Assembly (NCBI GenBank): GCA_021804595.1
Contig: JAJZHH010000005.1
Span: forward strand, 3,551-47,969
Direction of reading: 5' to 3'
Source: Pseudomonadota bacterium
GTDB taxonomy: Bacteria > Pseudomonadota > Gammaproteobacteria > Burkholderiales > Burkholderiaceae_C
DNA length: 44,419 nt
Shown here: positions 44,090-44,419 of the stretch, in pieces
Position numbering within the stretch: the stretch's first letter is position 1
Layout of the letters: every line of letters starts with the position of its first letter
Program-made: the position numbers and the translations under genes
Notes under the pieces: generated by a model
Database searches by the model: none
Told to the model about the DNA's origin: nothing
Seen by the model: the letters and a program-made list of their open reading frames with translations, nothing else

Positions 44090-44118
44090 TTGACAGGGCT
44101 TCGAGTGCGCTGCACAAT
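44090..44118 (+). promoter_or_regulatory. rRNA operon promoter P1
   Basis: TTGACA (44090-44095), 17 bases, then CACAAT (44113-44118). The -35 is perfect and the spacing is ideal. AAAAAAG precedes the -35, like a short UP-type tract. Confidence 0.75.
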
Positions 44119-44276
44119 TCACTTCTTCGCCGCTTCGCAGGCATTGTTCGTTGAACGACAAACGTTGAACGTGAGGCGCTGCGCGAAGTTGTGAGCAAGG
44201 TTGGTGCGGTGGTGGTTTTGCCGTGACGCCGTTTTCGAGTTGCGATGCAAATCGCGAAAATAATCGAAAAAAGGTG

Positions 44277-44306
44277 TTGACAGCAAAATAAGCGCTGTGC
44301 AAGAAT
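44277..44306 (+). promoter_or_regulatory. rRNA operon promoter P2
   Basis: TTGACA (44277-44282), 18 bases, then AAGAAT (44301-44306). An A/T-rich tract, CGAAAATAATCGAAAAAAGG, lies directly upstream, as expected of an UP element. The pair of perfect -35 boxes about 190 bp apart is typical of tandem rrn promoters. Confidence 0.75.
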
Positions 44307-44419
44307 ATCGATTCTGCGCTGCTTGAGCAGCCAACGATGTGGAAGCGAAGAGTTTCCGGATCGGGTTCCTTAAAAGAATGAAAGCCGATAAGTGTGGGCG
44401 TTTGACTGTCTCGCGAGAG
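44307..44419 (+). other. Leader of an rRNA operon (16S gene lies beyond the window)
   Basis: The last bases include TTCCTTAAAAGAATGAAAG, similar to a boxA antitermination element, and CCGATAAGTGTGGGCGTTTG, which matches the leader just upstream of 16S rRNA in many Burkholderiales. The 16S gene itself is not in the window. This part is the basis for the taxonomic guess. Confidence 0.75.

Overview
The window looks like a piece of a GC-rich betaproteobacterial chromosome, probably Burkholderiales. The reasons are the run rimP-nusA-infB-rbfA-truB-typA, a fabI and yejABEF-like block next to it, and a closing 370 bp that reads as a tandem-promoter ribosomal RNA leader ending just before a 16S gene that lies outside the window. 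The species cannot be named from sequence reading alone.

Layout. 1-2.4 kb is accessory DNA: a hicAB toxin-antitoxin pair with a small membrane protein, enclosed by two imperfect direct repeats that resemble the 3' end and terminator of a tRNA-Asn gene, then a decayed methyltransferase gene. 2.4-12.1 kb is rich in signalling genes: a chemoreceptor with CheW, a multi-PAS GGDEF/EAL protein split by a frameshift, a divergent Rrf2 regulator/epoxide hydrolase pair, and a membrane diguanylate cyclase. 12.2-24.2 kb is mixed: a DsbG/DsbC-like thioredoxin-fold protein, a PiT permease, a cold-shock protein with a clear terminator, a trypsin-like protein whose catalytic His position holds Asp, a truncated SnoaL-like gene, a ribbon-helix-helix protein, a DJ-1/PfpI protein, a TPR glycosyltransferase-like protein, an MscS channel, a SCO1 protein, a translationally coupled beta-propeller plus MoaD/ThiS-like pair, and a chemoreceptor with a C-terminal sensor.

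24.4-26.4 kb has visibly lower GC. It holds an orphan lipoprotein, a remnant of higB with an intact higA, and two pairs of 11-bp-period direct repeats ending close to the 3' end of tRNA-Leu. This looks like a degraded island at a tRNA integration site. 26.4-28.1 kb carries tRNA-Leu(UAA), tRNA-Cys(GCA) and tRNA-Gly(GCC), the same three tRNAs as the glyW-cysT-leuZ operon of E. coli. Here an HDOD gene on the opposite strand and a 63-codon lipoprotein gene separate the Leu gene from the other two.

28.2-44.4 kb is the conserved core: fabI divergent from an oligopeptide/microcin C type ABC transporter (yejA-B-E-F, overlapping stops and starts), then the translation and ribosome-maturation operon driven by a near-consensus promoter with an intrinsic terminator in its leader, then an EamA-type exporter and the rRNA promoters.

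Most promising for follow-up: the MoaD/ThiS-propeller couple, the tRNA-like repeats around hicAB with an operator lying where the hicA ribosome binding site should be, the pseudo-protease, and the island scar at tRNA-Leu. No CRISPR array, complete insertion sequence or integrase gene was seen.
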